NCBI GenBank assembly: GCA_029213005.1
Contig: JARGPI010000004.1
Coordinates: forward strand, 1-64,000
From: Verrucomicrobiales bacterium
Lineage (GTDB): Bacteria; Verrucomicrobiota; Verrucomicrobiia; Verrucomicrobiales; DEV007
Length of the DNA: 64,000 nucleotides
Direction: 5' to 3'
This document shows positions 28,132 through 37,711 of the stretch, in pieces; position 1 is the stretch's first letter, and every line of letters begins with the position of its first letter. The notes beneath the pieces were generated by a model. It saw only the letters and a list, made by a program, of their open reading frames with translations. It was not told the DNA's origin and did not search any database. Position numbers and translations under genes: made by a program.

Positions 28132-30927
28132 TCAGTTGGCTTTCGGAGAGGAAAACTCGTAGCGCAGCTTGTTCGCTGTCCGATCCCATACCCTGAGGAA
28201 GCTGTCTTCCCCGGCCGCAATAATGGTTTTCCCGTCGGCGCTGATCGCTGCGGTATGCAAAAAAGTTTTTCCGGCCCCGCTGAGAGGCTGATTTGATTGC
28301 TTAAGCGATTTGTCCCCGCTGGCGGCTACGAGTTGTTCGGTCTCAGCAATAAAGGCGACCGAGGTCACATCCTTTTGAAAACCCTCGACTTTGGATTTCT
28401 GCTTACCCTCGGCGATATTCCAAATCTTTACTTGACGATCGGCCGAACCACTGGCCAGAGTCAAACCATCCGCATTCCAATCAACATCCAATACATGACT
28501 GGTGTGTCCCTCAAAAGTCTGCACGAGTTCCAGAGTCTCACGGTCAAAAATTTTGACCTGACGATCGGTTCCGCCTGAAACGATCTGCTCCCCGTCCGGT
28601 GAAAATGCCAGAGAGGTAATGGAGTCGTCGTGAGCGGTCCGGTTCTCATTAATCGTTTCCCAGGTTTCAGTATCACGCAGACTGAGTTCCCCACTGCGGG
28701 AAGGCACCCCGCCCCCGATCAAAAGTTGATGTCCATGAGGGTGAAATACCAATGCCGAAACCCGATCGGAAAATGGCGAGGCATCGATCCCGTTCCCTAT
28801 CGTTTTGACGAGAGACCAACTCTTCCCAGGAAGATTCCAGGTCTGAAGCTTTCGCTTATCGGAGGAGATCCATATCTGATCATCTTTGGCGAACAGGATT
28901 CCGCCCACCCCGGAAACGGTTGGAAAATCTTCAAGCCAGGCACCGTCTTTCGCCGACCAGAGCCTCAGCCCCCCCGTTTTCAGCTGGGCGACTACTGTGC
29001 TGCCGTCCGGTGAAAATTTCAGATCCACTACCGAAAACTTTTTCCGATCTTCTTCGATCGCTTTGGTTAGTCCTTCGATCTCGGTTTTCAGCGCCGCGAT
29101 CAGAGCATCCGCCTCCGCAGCCGCCGCATCGGCCGCAACCTGCCTGGCAAACGCATCGCCGGAAAGGCGCACTGCCGAGTCCCGGTTCCGGGTCAGCGTC
29201 ATCAATTGTTGCGCCGCCTTTTTATACTCTCCCTCCGCCTTGGTGAGGTCCGCTTCTTTCGCTGTGGGGAGCTGCTTTTTGACTTGCTCGTAAGCCACTC
29301 GCTTCGCTTCTTTTTCCCGGATAGCTTTTGCCGCTTCCACTCCGGACGATTTGGCTTTTTCAGATTCCGCTTTCCATAGTTTCTCCTCCACTGGCACTTT
29401 CGCGCTCCAGTAGTTTTTCAAGCGGGTGGCCACAGCGACCCTGCGATTCAAAGCTTCGATGCTATCACTTTTTTCATCCGGCAGAGCCAGTTCCGCGATG
29501 AGCTTCCCATCATCCAAATTCCACAATTTCACTACCGAATCACCGACACTTGCCACCCGATTCCCTACCACGGCGATCCCCTGGATCGCGGTTCCATGAG
29601 ACATTTTACGAACTGATACCGGTGCCTTTTTCAAGTTAGCGGCATCCAGACTAATTTGAACAACGGTTCCGTTTTTGAAACCGACCACAAACTCGCTCTT
29701 GCCGGCTATCGGCTCGACACCGACCACCGGCTGCGCTTCGATCAAATGATCGACAGATGGCGTCGTCTCATCAAAGGCCGACAAATCGCCCTTACAAAGC
29801 GTGATCTTACCGTCCGCGCCAGCAACTATTACATAGCGGGATTCGCCACCAACACTCAGAGCGGATGGCACGACTCCAACGACCAGTTTTTTATTTTTCT
29901 CAGGAGCCGCAACCTCGGTCCGAACGACCGTTTTATCAGCAGCTGCAGAAAAGATTACCTTATCATCATGAGAAAAAGCCAGTGCGGTCACCTCTCCCGT
30001 GTGGGCTTTAAACACCGCCGGAGCTTTAGCGGAATCTGCCGAGTCGAAAAGCGCCACGCAACCGTCTTTGAGCCCTACCGCGATGGTTTTACCATCAGGA
30101 GACAGTTCTGACACTGCCCAGTCCTGAGGCAAGCTCAAAGCCTGTCCTGGCGAAATTTCATCCCGCTTCCAGATCTTCGCCACTCGAAAACCACCCGAAG
30201 CCAGCAACCCATCGCGACTAAAGGCGATCGATTGAACGATATCACGATGAGCCGTAGCGTGTTCCAATGACGGGTCCCGCAAACGACTGATATATTTCCC
30301 CAGGCGAAGGTCATAAATATCGACTCCCTGTCCCCTGCCTACGGCCGCAAACCGTCCGTCGCCGGTAAGAGCCGAAGTATAGATGGGCTGAGCGCCGGTT
30401 AAAAGTGACCAGGATTTGGGAGCTTCAGTTCCTACTTTTTCTCCCCGGGCTCCTTCATTGATCCATCGTTTCAACAAAGCAAGTTCCGCCTTCGTCAAGT
30501 CGACCGCCTTCGCTTTGTTATTCGGTGGCGGCATGACCGGCTCCTCGATATGTGCCGCCGTGGTATAGAGAAGCGAAACGTCTGCATTTCCCGGCTCGAT
30601 CGCGGGTCCACTGTCGCCACCTTTCAGCATATCCTGCGGGGATTCCAGAATCAGGTCCGCCTTTGCTTTAGTGGAATTGTGACAGGACAAACAATTTGCC
30701 TTGAGGACGGGATAGATTTCGGAACCGAAATCGACTGGTTTTGCGGTCTCGGCATACGCGGAAGAAAGTAATAAACTAACCAGAAATGCCCACCCAAAAA
30801 ATCCGGGTAGAGGAATCCGTAAGGATTTCTCAGCAGATGCCTTGCGTTGCTGATGAGCTTTGATACCTCCCACATGAGAGGAGAAATCCTTACGGATTCC
30901 GCACGGCGACTGTACAGGGTCAAACAT
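28132..30927 (-). CDS. Large secreted WD40-repeat cytochrome with internal coiled coil
   Basis: The frame stays open up to 31407, but that stretch runs through a block of palindromic repeats. I place the start at the ATG at 30927 (931 residues); a GTG at 30873 is also possible. The signal peptide core is FFGWAFLVSLLLSSAYA. A PSCyt1-like domain has CLSCH near 79-83, LKGGDSGPAIEPG and VMPPPNNKA. WD40 blades follow (HRDIVQSIAFSRDG), then a long Ala/Lys/Glu coiled coil at about 490-632, then more blades ending near the C-terminus (HTSHVLDVDWNADGLTLASG). The cluster A homologue lacks the coiled coil and half the blades. The family is clear, the start uncertain, and the function unknown. Confidence 0.8.
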   Translation of the reverse strand: MFDPVQSPCGIRKDFSSHVGGIKAHQQRKASAEKSLRIPLPGFFGWAFLVSLLLSSAYAETAKPVDFGSEIYPVLKANCLSCHNSTKAKADLILESPQDMLKGGDSGPAIEPGNADVSLLYTTAAHIEEPVMPPPNNKAKAVDLTKAELALLKRWINEGARGEKVGTEAPKSWSLLTGAQPIYTSALTGDGRFAAVGRGQGVDIYDLRLGKYISRLRDPSLEHATAHRDIVQSIAFSRDGLLASGGFRVAKIWKRDEISPGQALSLPQDWAVSELSPDGKTIAVGLKDGCVALFDSADSAKAPAVFKAHTGEVTALAFSHDDKVIFSAAADKTVVRTEVAAPEKNKKLVVGVVPSALSVGGESRYVIVAGADGKITLCKGDLSAFDETTPSVDHLIEAQPVVGVEPIAGKSEFVVGFKNGTVVQISLDAANLKKAPVSVRKMSHGTAIQGIAVVGNRVASVGDSVVKLWNLDDGKLIAELALPDEKSDSIEALNRRVAVATRLKNYWSAKVPVEEKLWKAESEKAKSSGVEAAKAIREKEAKRVAYEQVKKQLPTAKEADLTKAEGEYKKAAQQLMTLTRNRDSAVRLSGDAFARQVAADAAAAEADALIAALKTEIEGLTKAIEEDRKKFSVVDLKFSPDGSTVVAQLKTGGLRLWSAKDGAWLEDFPTVSGVGGILFAKDDQIWISSDKRKLQTWNLPGKSWSLVKTIGNGIDASPFSDRVSALVFHPHGHQLLIGGGVPSRSGELSLRDTETWETINENRTAHDDSITSLAFSPDGEQIVSGGTDRQVKIFDRETLELVQTFEGHTSHVLDVDWNADGLTLASGSADRQVKIWNIAEGKQKSKVEGFQKDVTSVAFIAETEQLVAASGDKSLKQSNQPLSGAGKTFLHTAAISADGKTIIAAGEDSFLRVWDRTANKLRYEFSSPKAN
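30812..30900. repeat. Perfect 20-bp inverted repeat at the start of the WD40-cytochrome gene
   Basis: GGAATCCGTAAGGATTTCTC (30812-30831) is repeated as its exact complement at 30881-30900, with a 49-base spacer. It covers the likely n-region of the signal peptide of the minus-strand WD40-cytochrome gene. It would fold as a long hairpin in the 5' end of the mRNA. It is the innermost of several palindromes packed between 30.8 and 31.3 kb. Confidence 0.7.
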
Positions 30928-31250
30928 TTCGCACCTGTGATTCCAGGGATCAAAAAGCCCAAAGGGCTGAATCAGTGTAGCCCGGGGCAGCGCCCCGGGG
31001 TTGGATACTAAGAAACTTTCAGCGCTGAAGGCGCGATTCAATCCAGCCACGACGTTGGGGCCTACAAATCTAGTTAATCCCCAATTTGGATTTAGTATCA
31101 CCCTCTTTACCACTGTTTGAATCGCACTTTCAGCGCTTTTTCTGAGGGGCGTCCGAATTCCCGGGGCGCTACCCCGGGCTAGTTTGAATCGCGCCTTTGG
31201 CGCTGCGAAATGTTTGACAGGGTACAATTGGGGACTGTACAGGGTACAAT
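30905..31250. repeat. Composite palindromic repeat block (REP-like) in the cluster B spacer
   Basis: Within 350 bases there are several palindromes: CCCGGGGC/GCCCCGGG (30981-30999), CCCGGGG/CCCCGGG (31160-31178), and a 21-base pair of arms at 31021-31041 and 31184-31204 that are complementary except at two positions. There is also a GTACAGGGT half-copy at 30912-30920 and two GTACAGGGTACAAT-type copies at 31217-31250. The sequence TGCGAAATGTTTGAC near 31204 is mirrored near 30917-30931, so the block is bounded by inverted ends. This looks like a non-autonomous REP-type mobile repeat, perhaps inserted into an older GTACAGGGTAC site. No transposase is nearby. Confidence 0.6.
31217..31250 (+). 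repeat. Two direct copies of the GTACAGGGTACAAT repeat
   Basis: A partial copy ACAGGGTACAATT (31217-31229) is followed by TGTACAGGGTACAAT (31236-31250). The two are in the same orientation, as in the copy inside the cytochrome gene at 58743-58775, unlike the inverted pairs at 10784 and 40748. Confidence 0.65.
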
Positions 31251-31272
31251 TTAGAGATAGGCCCGAACTTAT

Positions 31273-31292
31273 TGCGGACAGGAGTGTCCGCA
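31273..31292 (-). terminator. Perfect 8-bp hairpin downstream of the PPC gene
   Basis: TGCGGACA (31273-31280) and TGTCCGCA (31285-31292) enclose the loop GGAG. It lies 60-80 bases beyond the stop of the minus-strand PPC gene and could end its transcript, though no U-tract follows. It may equally be another dispersed palindromic repeat. Confidence 0.4.
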
Positions 31293-31352
31293 TCACATGG
31301 CTGAAACGTGAGGTATATTTTTTCCCGGCCATTTTACTACTTTCAGGGACGC

Positions 31353-33854
31353 TCATTTCTTTTTCTGCGGGGCAGGTTTGATTTCGATCGATATCGGCAG
31401 GGACCACACTGCGATTTTTACATCTTTCGCTTTCGCAGCTGCTACCGCTGCCGAATGTCGCTTCACGATGGCGGCCTTCTCCCGCTCTGCCGATAGACGA
31501 CTTTTCTCCGCTGTCGCAGTGGCCTTTACCGCCTCGTCATAGGCGACTCTCGCATCGGCCGCAGCTTTTTCCAATCCGGCCCGGGCATCGACCGATGCGG
31601 TCGCTACATTTGCAGTTGATTGCTCGAACGATTTCTTTTTCGCCGCCTCTTCGGCCTTCGTCTTTGCTGCGAGGGCAATATACTTTTTACTCAGGTCCTC
31701 GACATGCTTCTTCTCTTTCGCCAGCTTTTCAGCAGCTGCCGGGTTTCGCTGGTAACTCATCACACCGGTCCCTTTGAGAACAAAACTCCAGGTTCCGACT
31801 TGCGGGGTAAATACATTGTTCTTTGGAGTAAAATCGAGTTTCAATTTACCTTCGGTATCTTTATCAGAAATCGCCAGCGTCGGAGGCTTTGACATTCCCT
31901 TGAGTTCCACGGGTGTGATCGTAAGGTTTCCTTTTAAACCGTTCCGGTTCACGAGCTTGACCGGTATCTCTAGCTTCTTACCAATCTCTACAGAAAACTT
32001 ATTCTCGTTCCCAACCTCGATTTTTACGGGGCTTGATTCACTACCACTAACGGCCAGCGGAAAATCGATATCGAGACGGGGACGGAGGCGTGCAGTATTA
32101 TAATCGGGAATTCCGAGAACGAGGCTGCCGAGATTCACCGGGCGGCTGAGTTCCACATCTCCCGATTTTGCCGTCGCGATGACATCGATACCGCCGGAAA
32201 ACGCAGGTGCATCGGGAGCGGAAGTAAATACCAGGGTCCCGGTGTTTTGACCGCTGTTAAGCGTCAGGGGCGGACAGGTCACGCCTTCCGGAAGCTCGTT
32301 AGCTTGAATGGTGATCGGGTCGGAAAATCCTTCGATGCGGTTCACGGCAATTCGGAGGGGAACGGTTCCCCCTCGTCTCAGCAGCGGCGCTGCGGGGTAG
32401 GCCTGGCGCTGATCGTGGTAGGGACGTTCAGCAATGGCCAGCACCTCAAAATCCGGTTTCGCTTTTCTCAATGATACCCAATAGTTTTTCTCCGGACCGG
32501 CGGATCGATACTGATCCAGAACCGAGATCCTGTAATCGGCGGCTTCGTCAGCTTTAAAATTCATCGAATAATCCCGGGATGAATTGAGAAAGGTCGCACC
32601 CGCCGTGTTGGGATTGTCATCTCCCTGTTTGATCATTTTAAAGCTCTCTTGCCCTTCTTTATCGACCACCACTTTTTCCACGATCAAATAGGGATCCAGA
32701 AATCCGGCAATACGGTCGGCCACCACTTCGACCCAATATTCGACGCCTTTTTCGGCCCGAAATCTGATCTCATCCACTTCGCCCGGAGTATCGAAACGCC
32801 CCGCCAGTGAAAACGGCGGCACCGGATTTTTCGCCCCGGTCAAAAGCGGTTCTCTGGCGATTCCAACCCTGACCGGGTTCGATTCTTTATATCGATAACT
32901 GAAGGCGGGAAGCGCAGCCCGTGCCGGGAGATCGCTGGAAAACTCCCGCCCGGGAGCCTCTGCCGGAACCGTAATTTTAACCGTTACAGATTCGATCGGT
33001 TTTCCATCAATTGACAGATCATCACCGAGACTACCACCGGGGAGATTGCGTCCCAGCAAGGTTGCCTCAAAGGTCTCACCCGCTTTTCCGGCAGGGGGAT
33101 ATACGGCGTCGATCCACGGACGGGTCGAGGCTTCCAACAGGTAGCAAAAATTGGCGCCGCCGGTGTAAAAGGTATCATGAACGCCTACCCAATAATTCCC
33201 GTTGTCAGGAGCGGTGAAATCGAGCATCGGATCACGCCCGATCGCATCGCGGTTCCGCTCCAACTCCAGGCCGCTGCTATCCACTATTGCGAGAACCGCA
33301 TCAGCCTGGGAATCGATGCGCTCAGCCCGGCAGTGGACCAAAATCCGTTCACCTTTTTGCAACGAGAGCCGCCACCAATCCGTTTGTTTGGCATCGGTCG
33401 TTCCGTAGGCAACTGTATTCAGATCTAAATCGGGCGCTGTCGGCAACTTGTGATGGGCAGCTCCCGCTTTGTCGCTGAGCACTTTGGCTCCAGCCGGGAG
33501 GATAGTAAGAGGACGGGACGTTGAAAGCCCGAAATACCCTGCCGCTCGCAGTGAAACGGTTTTCTCTACTTTGACTTCGGGAATCGTCAGTTTGAACCGG
33601 TTGGCATGTTGGCGCTGAGACAAATGAAATTCCGTCTTTGGTAGCATGATCGGTTCAGCGGAGATTCCCGGATCGGAAAACAGCAATTGATCTGCCTCGT
33701 CCAGATTCACCCCGGTCAGGGAGATATCAGTCGTAGTGCCGGAGACCACGACGGGGGGATTCAGCGAGTGCAGTTCCGAAACCGGTAGCTGAGCCAGTAA
33801 AGTAGCCGAAAACGCAGTGAATACGGCTGCGGTAAGTAGGTAAACACGATCCAT
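31353..33854 (-). CDS. Secreted PPC-domain protein, extended form with C-terminal coiled coil
   Basis: The 833-residue protein has a signal peptide (MDRVYLLTAAVFTAFSATLL), an IPT-like N-terminal segment (LHSLNPPVVVSGTTTDISLT), a PPC-type domain (TDWWRLSLQKGERILVHCRA) and further beta-sandwich domains. A long Ala/Lys/Glu coiled coil at about 700-815 (EKLAKEKKHVEDLSKKY) precedes a final strand and a Lys-rich tail (IEIKPAPQKKK). It is eleven bases downstream of the DUF1549/1553 gene, so it is co-transcribed with it. The cluster A homologue lacks the coiled coil. It may form elongated multimers at the cell surface; this is inferred. Confidence 0.78.
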   Translation of the reverse strand: MDRVYLLTAAVFTAFSATLLAQLPVSELHSLNPPVVVSGTTTDISLTGVNLDEADQLLFSDPGISAEPIMLPKTEFHLSQRQHANRFKLTIPEVKVEKTVSLRAAGYFGLSTSRPLTILPAGAKVLSDKAGAAHHKLPTAPDLDLNTVAYGTTDAKQTDWWRLSLQKGERILVHCRAERIDSQADAVLAIVDSSGLELERNRDAIGRDPMLDFTAPDNGNYWVGVHDTFYTGGANFCYLLEASTRPWIDAVYPPAGKAGETFEATLLGRNLPGGSLGDDLSIDGKPIESVTVKITVPAEAPGREFSSDLPARAALPAFSYRYKESNPVRVGIAREPLLTGAKNPVPPFSLAGRFDTPGEVDEIRFRAEKGVEYWVEVVADRIAGFLDPYLIVEKVVVDKEGQESFKMIKQGDDNPNTAGATFLNSSRDYSMNFKADEAADYRISVLDQYRSAGPEKNYWVSLRKAKPDFEVLAIAERPYHDQRQAYPAAPLLRRGGTVPLRIAVNRIEGFSDPITIQANELPEGVTCPPLTLNSGQNTGTLVFTSAPDAPAFSGGIDVIATAKSGDVELSRPVNLGSLVLGIPDYNTARLRPRLDIDFPLAVSGSESSPVKIEVGNENKFSVEIGKKLEIPVKLVNRNGLKGNLTITPVELKGMSKPPTLAISDKDTEGKLKLDFTPKNNVFTPQVGTWSFVLKGTGVMSYQRNPAAAEKLAKEKKHVEDLSKKYIALAAKTKAEEAAKKKSFEQSTANVATASVDARAGLEKAAADARVAYDEAVKATATAEKSRLSAEREKAAIVKRHSAAVAAAKAKDVKIAVWSLPISIEIKPAPQKKK

Positions 33855-33865
33855 TAAATTCCTGA

Positions 33866-36334
33866 TCAGTGGTTAAAGAGAAATTCTTTAGTATTGAGCA
33901 GAGCCCACAGAATATCCTCGAACGCCTCCTGCTCCGCTTTTTCCGGAGTCAACTCGTCATCAGCCTTCTGCCCGGCCTTCTCCCGTTTCCGCTCGAGGTG
34001 AGCTTTCGCGGCGCTCAGTTCAGTGGCATTCGGCTTTCGGGAAACAGCATAACGATAGATTTCCGCGATCCGCTCATCGTCGGGGCGTTTTATATCTTTC
34101 GCCAGAGCGGCGGCCCGCCCCTTGTCGTGACTGAGTTTTTTCTGCATCGTCCCGGAGTTAATCAGATGGAGGCTCTGAGCCAGGTTGGCGTCATCGACGC
34201 GTTCGCACTCACAGGCACTGTCCATTTCGGGACGCCCAAAAACGGTCAGGAAATAGGAGTCTTTATTAAACTTATCGTCAGGGAGTCGCGTCGCGCTCAC
34301 ACCGGCTGGCTGATTGGTAAAAACGCTCTCTGAATTCGAGACCAAGTTGATCGCATCCAGCAAAACTTCCGCCTGGAGACGTTTCGGATAATACCGCGAG
34401 AAGTTTTGGGAATCCTTCAGGTTGTGATCATTGGGATCGGAACTGAGTTGGTAAACCCGACTGTTACAAATCGTCCGGATCAATGCTTTCAGATCAAAAC
34501 CGGAATCCACGAAGTGACCAGCCAATTTATCAAGTAGCGCAGGGTGCGACGCCGGATTGGTCACCCGCATATCATCTTCCGGCTCGACGAGAGCGGTTGA
34601 GAAAAAATGCTTCCAGTAACGGTTTACCAGCATATCGGCAAAGTAGGGATTATCGTCAGAGGTCAACCAGTCGGCCAAAGCGATCCTCGGATCGGACCGC
34701 GAATCGAGCGCCAGCGGTTCTTCGCCGAGCGCAGTGGGTTGAAGGGTCTTTTTGGTATTGGGATTCTGCATCCCGGGGGTGATCCTGCGGTGATAGATAA
34801 TCTCTTCGTCTGGTTGCTCCCCTTTCTTCCGCCCTACTGCGGTGAAAAACGCGGCAAAGCCATAGTAATCATCCTGCGACCACTTCTCGTAGGGGTGATG
34901 GTGACACTGTGCACACTGCATCCGAATCCCGAGAAAAATTTGAGCGACATCCTGCATCTGCTCTTTGTTATCTTTCACGGAACGATACCAGGCCACCGCC
35001 GGGTTGCGCCCGATTTCACCGGATGCGGTTAACACTTTGCTAACGAATTGATCGTAGGGCGTGTTATTCTGCAGTTCCGACTGGATCCAATCGTGAAAGG
35101 CATAAGTTCCGCGCTGATAGGTATCTTTAGTTCGCTTATTCCGGAGAATACCCGCCCATTTCTGTGCAAAGTAGGCCGCGTAGTCCGGCGAATCGAGTAA
35201 CGCATCAATTTTCGCCGCGCGTTTCTCCGGATCTTTTGATGCGAGGAAAGCGTCCACTTCCTCTGTCGTCGGCAAGCGTCCCGCGATATCAATCGTTACC
35301 CGGCGGAGAAAAGAGGCGTCATCAGCAGGACTTGACGGAGGTAGTCCAAGAAGGCTCAGCTTAGTAAAGATTTCCTCGTCGATAAAGTTCTCCGGAGTTG
35401 GCAACTTCGGCATTTCCGCACCGAGAGGAATCGTGGCCCGGTATACCGCGACATGTTCCTGAAAACGCACCATAACAGAAGTGGATCCGGTTTCGGATTT
35501 TAAAGTCACCAGTCCAGATTCATCGACTTCAGCCATCGTTTCGTGATTGGCCTCGAAGATCGCAATCCGTGTAATATCTTTCCTGGTTCCGTCCGCGAAG
35601 GTTGCGGTCACGGCGAGCTGCTGCTGTGTTCCCGGCCGCGCGACTAACTCCGTGGGAAAAACCTTAATTTTTTTCACCTTCGGCGTCTCCTCAGGCTGAT
35701 ACGTCATCCCCTGCCGGATCCAGTCGGTCAGAGTACTGTAGTCGACCGAGCTTTTCTCGAGCCGAATCCCGCCTTCGTGAGGAATCTCCCCGGTTGCTTT
35801 CATGAGGAGCAAACTGTTTTCCGGCGCGGCCGGAGAGAGCCGCCGCCCCCGCGATTCACGAACCAGCCACTCATGATCATTCCACGGCTCGTAGCCGAAC
35901 AGTGACAGTCTGAAATTACGCTGCCCTCCCGACTTGCCGTGACAGCCTCCGCCGTTACATCCGTATTTGGTGAAGAGCGGAACCACATCATTAGTAAAAT
36001 TGATTTCACTTTCCGTTTGTTGACCGCTCACATTGACTTTCAATTCGGTAGTGGAGCCCTCAATTTTTACGGAAGCGCTGCCGTTTCCCAGAGGAAGGAG
36101 ATAGCCTTTTTCATCAATCGTCGCGATCCCTTCGGGAACGATTGAGTAGGCAACCTCTCTGGTAACATCTTTGGGTATCGCATGGCTTTGATCCGTCACG
36201 ACCAATTGCTGACCGGCCCTGGGGTCGGAGAGTGTGATCTCAGTATGTTGGAAGCTCAGCTTCGGGGCCGTTTCCTGCCCTTTGGCTACGCAGGCGACCA
36301 GCGTAACCAGTAGATAAATCGATAGTTTTTTCAT
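33866..36334 (-). CDS. Secreted DUF1549/DUF1553 cytochrome with Big-2-like domain
   Basis: An in-frame GTG exists at 36343, but the ATG at 36334 directly starts the signal peptide (MKKLSIYLLVTLVACVAKGQ), giving 822 residues. Two Ig-like/Big-2 segments flank an atypical heme motif GCNGGGCHGK (C-x4-C-H, near 126-132). DUF1549 follows (DASFLRRVTIDIAGRLPTTE) with CAQCHHHPYEKW near 471, then DUF1553 (NPYFADMLVNRYWKHFFSTA, SRVYQLSSDPNDHNL). It sits between DUF1501 upstream and the PPC gene downstream, the cluster B counterpart of 20712-22886. Confidence 0.88.
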   Translation of the reverse strand: MKKLSIYLLVTLVACVAKGQETAPKLSFQHTEITLSDPRAGQQLVVTDQSHAIPKDVTREVAYSIVPEGIATIDEKGYLLPLGNGSASVKIEGSTTELKVNVSGQQTESEINFTNDVVPLFTKYGCNGGGCHGKSGGQRNFRLSLFGYEPWNDHEWLVRESRGRRLSPAAPENSLLLMKATGEIPHEGGIRLEKSSVDYSTLTDWIRQGMTYQPEETPKVKKIKVFPTELVARPGTQQQLAVTATFADGTRKDITRIAIFEANHETMAEVDESGLVTLKSETGSTSVMVRFQEHVAVYRATIPLGAEMPKLPTPENFIDEEIFTKLSLLGLPPSSPADDASFLRRVTIDIAGRLPTTEEVDAFLASKDPEKRAAKIDALLDSPDYAAYFAQKWAGILRNKRTKDTYQRGTYAFHDWIQSELQNNTPYDQFVSKVLTASGEIGRNPAVAWYRSVKDNKEQMQDVAQIFLGIRMQCAQCHHHPYEKWSQDDYYGFAAFFTAVGRKKGEQPDEEIIYHRRITPGMQNPNTKKTLQPTALGEEPLALDSRSDPRIALADWLTSDDNPYFADMLVNRYWKHFFSTALVEPEDDMRVTNPASHPALLDKLAGHFVDSGFDLKALIRTICNSRVYQLSSDPNDHNLKDSQNFSRYYPKRLQAEVLLDAINLVSNSESVFTNQPAGVSATRLPDDKFNKDSYFLTVFGRPEMDSACECERVDDANLAQSLHLINSGTMQKKLSHDKGRAAALAKDIKRPDDERIAEIYRYAVSRKPNATELSAAKAHLERKREKAGQKADDELTPEKAEQEAFEDILWALLNTKEFLFNH

Positions 36335-36352
36335 GTGAGTCACTGAATGACA

Positions 36353-37711
36353 TTAACCGACCAGTTCCTTCATCGGCGCGTGTTCCGGATCGACCAGATA
36401 CATCGGTCTTCCGGTAAGATCCTCGATCGTAGTATTCCGGGCATCGATCCCGACGTTGTGGTATAAAGTAGAGAACACTTCCTGAAACTCGACTGGCCGA
36501 TCTGCGGCTTCGCCCCCGAGACGATCGGTCGCACCAATGACCTGACCGTGATTCATTCCGCCACCGGCAAGTGCAGCACAGCTCACCCGCGGCCAGTGAT
36601 CCCGACCTCCGTTGGAATTAATCTTCGGCGTTCTGCCAAATTCACCCCACACCACCACACTGACATCTTTATCCAGGCCCCGGTCGTGCAAATCCTGAAC
36701 CAGAGCACTGAGCCCCTGATCGAGAAGCGGAAAGTCCTCGCGAGCCCGTTTGAAATTTCCGCTGTGCCAGTCCCAGCGCGAAAAGCCGAGCGTCACACAG
36801 CGGGCGCCCGCCTCAACGAGCCTCCGCGCCATCAAAAACTGGTCGAGCCGCTTCCAGCAACCGTCTGCCTGGAGCTTCTCGGTGCCTTTGCCATACCTCT
36901 CAATCAACCTCGGGTCTTCTTTTGAGATATCCAGGGCTTCGCCCAACTGGCTGGAAGTCAGGACGCCGAAAGCCTGCTCGTTAAAGGTATCGAGACCGTC
37001 CATCATGCCCGACCGATCGATTTCGCGGCGGAAGTTGTCAAAACTGGTCAACAGCGCACGCCTATCGTTAAGCCGCTCGAGGCTCACGCCCTGAAGCACG
37101 ATGTCCTCTTTGCCGCCACCGCGAAACGGGGTAAAAGCGGAATGCGCCGGCCCGAGAAACCCGGCCTGACCGGGATCGCCCCATTCGTCGTGACGACACT
37201 TGGGTGAAAGACCGACAAAGGGAGGGCAGGAATTACTCGTGCTCCCCTGCAATTTCGAGAGCGCCGCGCCCATGCTGGGCCAGCCTCCCGGAGGCGTGTT
37301 TTTCCGACCGGGACGACCCGTCAGACACATCATCAAATCATGCGGCCCTTCCGCCCCGACCATTGACCGGACAAAGGTGAATTTGTCCGCCATCTTCGCC
37401 ATTTGCGGGAATTCCTCACAGATTTCAATTCCCGGCACATTGGTCTTGATCGGCCGGAACTCGCCCCGGACCTCGCTCGGAGCGTCCACCTTCAGATCCC
37501 ACATATCCTGATGAGGCGGGCCCCCGGGGAGGAAAATCATAATCACAGCCTTGTGATTGATCCCCCGTGAAGAGGAGCCGTTGGCCGCTTCGGCCGCGAG
37601 CAATTGCGGCAGGGAGAGACCTCCGAAAGCCATTCCTCCAATTTGAAGAAAAGAACGCCGCGAATGGCCGTCGCAGAACCGTCCGGAATTTTCGCCCAGG
37701 ATCGTAAGCAT
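36353..37711 (-). CDS. DUF1501 family exported protein
   Basis: The 452-residue protein carries a twin-arginine signal ([20 protein letters not shown]) and the DUF1501 core: [40 protein letters not shown] and [20 protein letters not shown]. It opens cluster B, 18 bases before the DUF1549/1553 start. The Gly-rich GGPPHQD segment contains the Asp expected to bind metal in alkaline-phosphatase-like folds. Activity is unproven. It is divergent from another DUF1501 gene at 37895. Confidence 0.88.
   Translation of the reverse strand: MLTILGENSGRFCDGHSRRSFLQIGGMAFGGLSLPQLLAAEAANGSSSRGINHKAVIMIFLPGGPPHQDMWDLKVDAPSEVRGEFRPIKTNVPGIEICEEFPQMAKMADKFTFVRSMVGAEGPHDLMMCLTGRPGRKNTPPGGWPSMGAALSKLQGSTSNSCPPFVGLSPKCRHDEWGDPGQAGFLGPAHSAFTPFRGGGKEDIVLQGVSLERLNDRRALLTSFDNFRREIDRSGMMDGLDTFNEQAFGVLTSSQLGEALDISKEDPRLIERYGKGTEKLQADGCWKRLDQFLMARRLVEAGARCVTLGFSRWDWHSGNFKRAREDFPLLDQGLSALVQDLHDRGLDKDVSVVVWGEFGRTPKINSNGGRDHWPRVSCAALAGGGMNHGQVIGATDRLGGEAADRPVEFQEVFSTLYHNVGIDARNTTIEDLTGRPMYLVDPEHAPMKELVG

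Noticed and set aside
28132..31407. 1091-residue version of the WD40-cytochrome starting at 31407
   Set aside because: The first 160 codons run through palindromic repeats and overlap the 3' end of the PPC gene; the signal peptide appears only after about residue 190.
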